Position numbers and translations under genes: made by a program | Shown here: positions 62,250-64,000 of the stretch, in pieces | Layout of the letters: every line of letters starts with the position of its first letter | Position numbering within the stretch: position 1 is the stretch's first letter | From: Bombus terrestris | Lineage: Eukaryota; Arthropoda; Insecta; Hymenoptera; Apidae | NCBI RefSeq assembly: GCF_910591885.1 | Contig: NC_063277.1 | Location: 14,012,001-14,076,000, forward strand | DNA: 64,000 nt | Reading direction: 5' to 3' | Notes under the pieces: generated by a model | Seen by the model: the letters and a program-made list of their open reading frames with translations, nothing else | Told to the model about the DNA's origin: nothing | The model's database searches: none

Positions 62250-64000
62250 CGGTGTGACGACCACGACGAACCCTTGAGCAGGTCGGAGGTGGTGGGCAGT
62301 GTCGAGCCTACAGAAACGGTGAGAATAAATTGGGCGTGGGGGCAAACAGAGGTCTCCGAAAAGCAATCCAAGGCAAAGCTCTTTCCGCTCGCTTTTTGTG
62401 AAAGATACATTATGGCCTTCCTTCACCAATTCAGATTAATACTTTATTGCAATATTTTGTTGAGTTTTTTCTTAATTATATTTTGAAGCGTTAAGCTATC
62501 ACATTAATCACTTGCAAAAGTTCTCCTCTTTCTGGTACATTTGATATGAAACTATTCTCACACATATACTACTATATATCTGACATCAGGGGCAAAAATG
62601 AGGAAAGGCGAAATGATTTTTGGAAATTACATTTTATCTTTAGGAAGACTTCATGAGTGTAAAATTCTTGAAATAATTCAACCGTGGGATATGTGTTTCC
62701 CTTTCCTTTGGAACTGAATGCTACCATTTCAGAAAGTGACCGAATTTTTTGTGGGTTCATGCAATGTTCGACATTTACGTAGCCGCCTGTCCAAAATGAT
62801 CTCTGAGAAACTATAACGTGGCAGGCGATTGTTACGTTAACATCGTTAGAAACAGCGGAGTATAATATGTATGACATAAGTATGGATTTGATACTCTAAA
62901 TAAAATACTACGTCGAAAAAAGATTAGGATCGCTATTTCTGGTTTTAGCTCGATATACTTCGTTACGAGTTTAATCGTTATGCAAATAAAATGACGCAGT
63001 GCAATAAAAAACATCGAAATGTTCTTCAAGACAAGTAACGAGGTAGAAAATATCAAGGTGGACCAAAAATACATTTAGCTGGAATCGTGTCTAAATAATT
63101 TTTTTTAGGCATGTTCCGATTGTTTTTTTTTTCCTGAAATAAATGAACGATACCTGCGTTGGATAGATATCATCCCGAAAATGCAAATAATTTAATTAAT
63201 TCAAGCAGTTTACATAATAATCAAATTTTCTTGTTTCTGATAAAACCACATTTGTCTTAACAAAAATCAATCAATATACGATCAACGTCCAGTCATTTTG
63301 TTCACGACTTGTTTATAATCTGTATATTTCAAATTAAATGCGAATTGCTGCTCGATGCGATCCTAATCTACATCTCATAATTGATAGCTGTTGTCCGACT
63401 TGATGAATTTCAAATTTTTGCGCTTGACATTTCGAACTACATCGACGATCTTCCTGTGCAAGAATGTTGCCTTGTTATAAATGGGAAGACAGTATTAAAC
63501 AGGAGAAGAAGAAAAGGGTCCGCTCGTAGGAAATTTATGCAGAAGAACCCTCTGGACCGCTTTGTTCGGAGACATCGCATACCAGCCACATAATCCGCTG
63601 AGATTCTGAACAGCGTAGTCCCTCTCGTTTACCTTGTTCTTATTAGACCGATTGTTATTTTGTACTGTTAACATCGATGATTCATTACCTTGATCGGAAT
63701 AAGTAGATTTTTCTAACCCCTTGGAAGCGCTACGCAGATAAGATGTTTAGTGTTACAAGGTCTGTAGCGCCTGCAACAATGTTAATTGATCATCGCAATG
63801 ACTTATTTCGTCTAAGCAGTGAGCGTGGCTCTGCCGTACCTTCACCTGAAAAAAATCTGTGTGCGCGCTGCATTTTCGAACGATACTCTTACAATTAGTG
63901 CAGAGTTGTGGTAAAGAGAATACTAATCTTTTAATGTTAAGCATTCTAATGTTTCCAATGAAAGACATTCTCAACAGAATCAGTGCGTTTCAATCGACTG
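62250..64000. other. Right-end sequence, no gene recognised
   Basis: This is upstream of the minus-strand Pro-Val gene. Only chance frames were seen (the longest about 100 codons, without family content). It may carry that gene's regulatory sequence or belong to a gene beyond the edge. Confidence 0.5.

Overview
The window looks like a stretch of insect nuclear genome, most likely from a hymenopteran and plausibly a bee. That placement is inferred from AT-rich but CpG-containing sequence, short GT-AG introns, arthropod TCAGT initiators and an insect gene set. No search could be run. Every gene model below was built by hand from reading frame, splice-site phase and protein-family knowledge.

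Layout. Bases 1-20061 hold no coding exon I can recognise and are most simply read as a long intron (or introns) upstream of the 3' exons of a neuroligin on the + strand (20062-22882, followed by a 3'UTR to about 23.8 kb). An NPC2-type sterol/lipid-binding protein (27956-29585, +) and the pseudophosphatase STYX (31485-30217, -) form a convergent pair. After about 8 kb without a recognisable gene come a small secreted Pro/Val-rich protein (39525-41623, +), a complete 17-exon neprilysin-type M13 metallopeptidase (45604-50605, +), a 572-residue secreted Ser/Thr/Val/Pro-rich repeat protein (53694-51087, -), and two convergent Pro-Val repeat proteins (58093-59519, + and 62174-60611, -).

The right half is therefore a loose cluster of four low-complexity secreted proteins of cuticular/extracellular-matrix character around a membrane peptidase. 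The four share one architecture. Each has a TATA box, two or three have a well-placed TCAGT initiator, and each has a first coding exon of only 4-8 codons that splits the signal peptide with a phase-0 intron. That is typical of insect cuticular protein genes. The non-matrix genes (NPC2, STYX, neprilysin) show no clear TATA box.

No phage, CRISPR, rRNA, convincing tRNA or intact transposon was seen. I found no clearly undescribed system. The observations most worth checking are the neuroligin C-terminus and its possible intron-retention tail, an upstream ORF that ends on the neprilysin start codon, the shared promoter and exon design of the matrix genes, and an LTR-like segment with a 33-bp tandem repeat near 16.7-17.3 kb.
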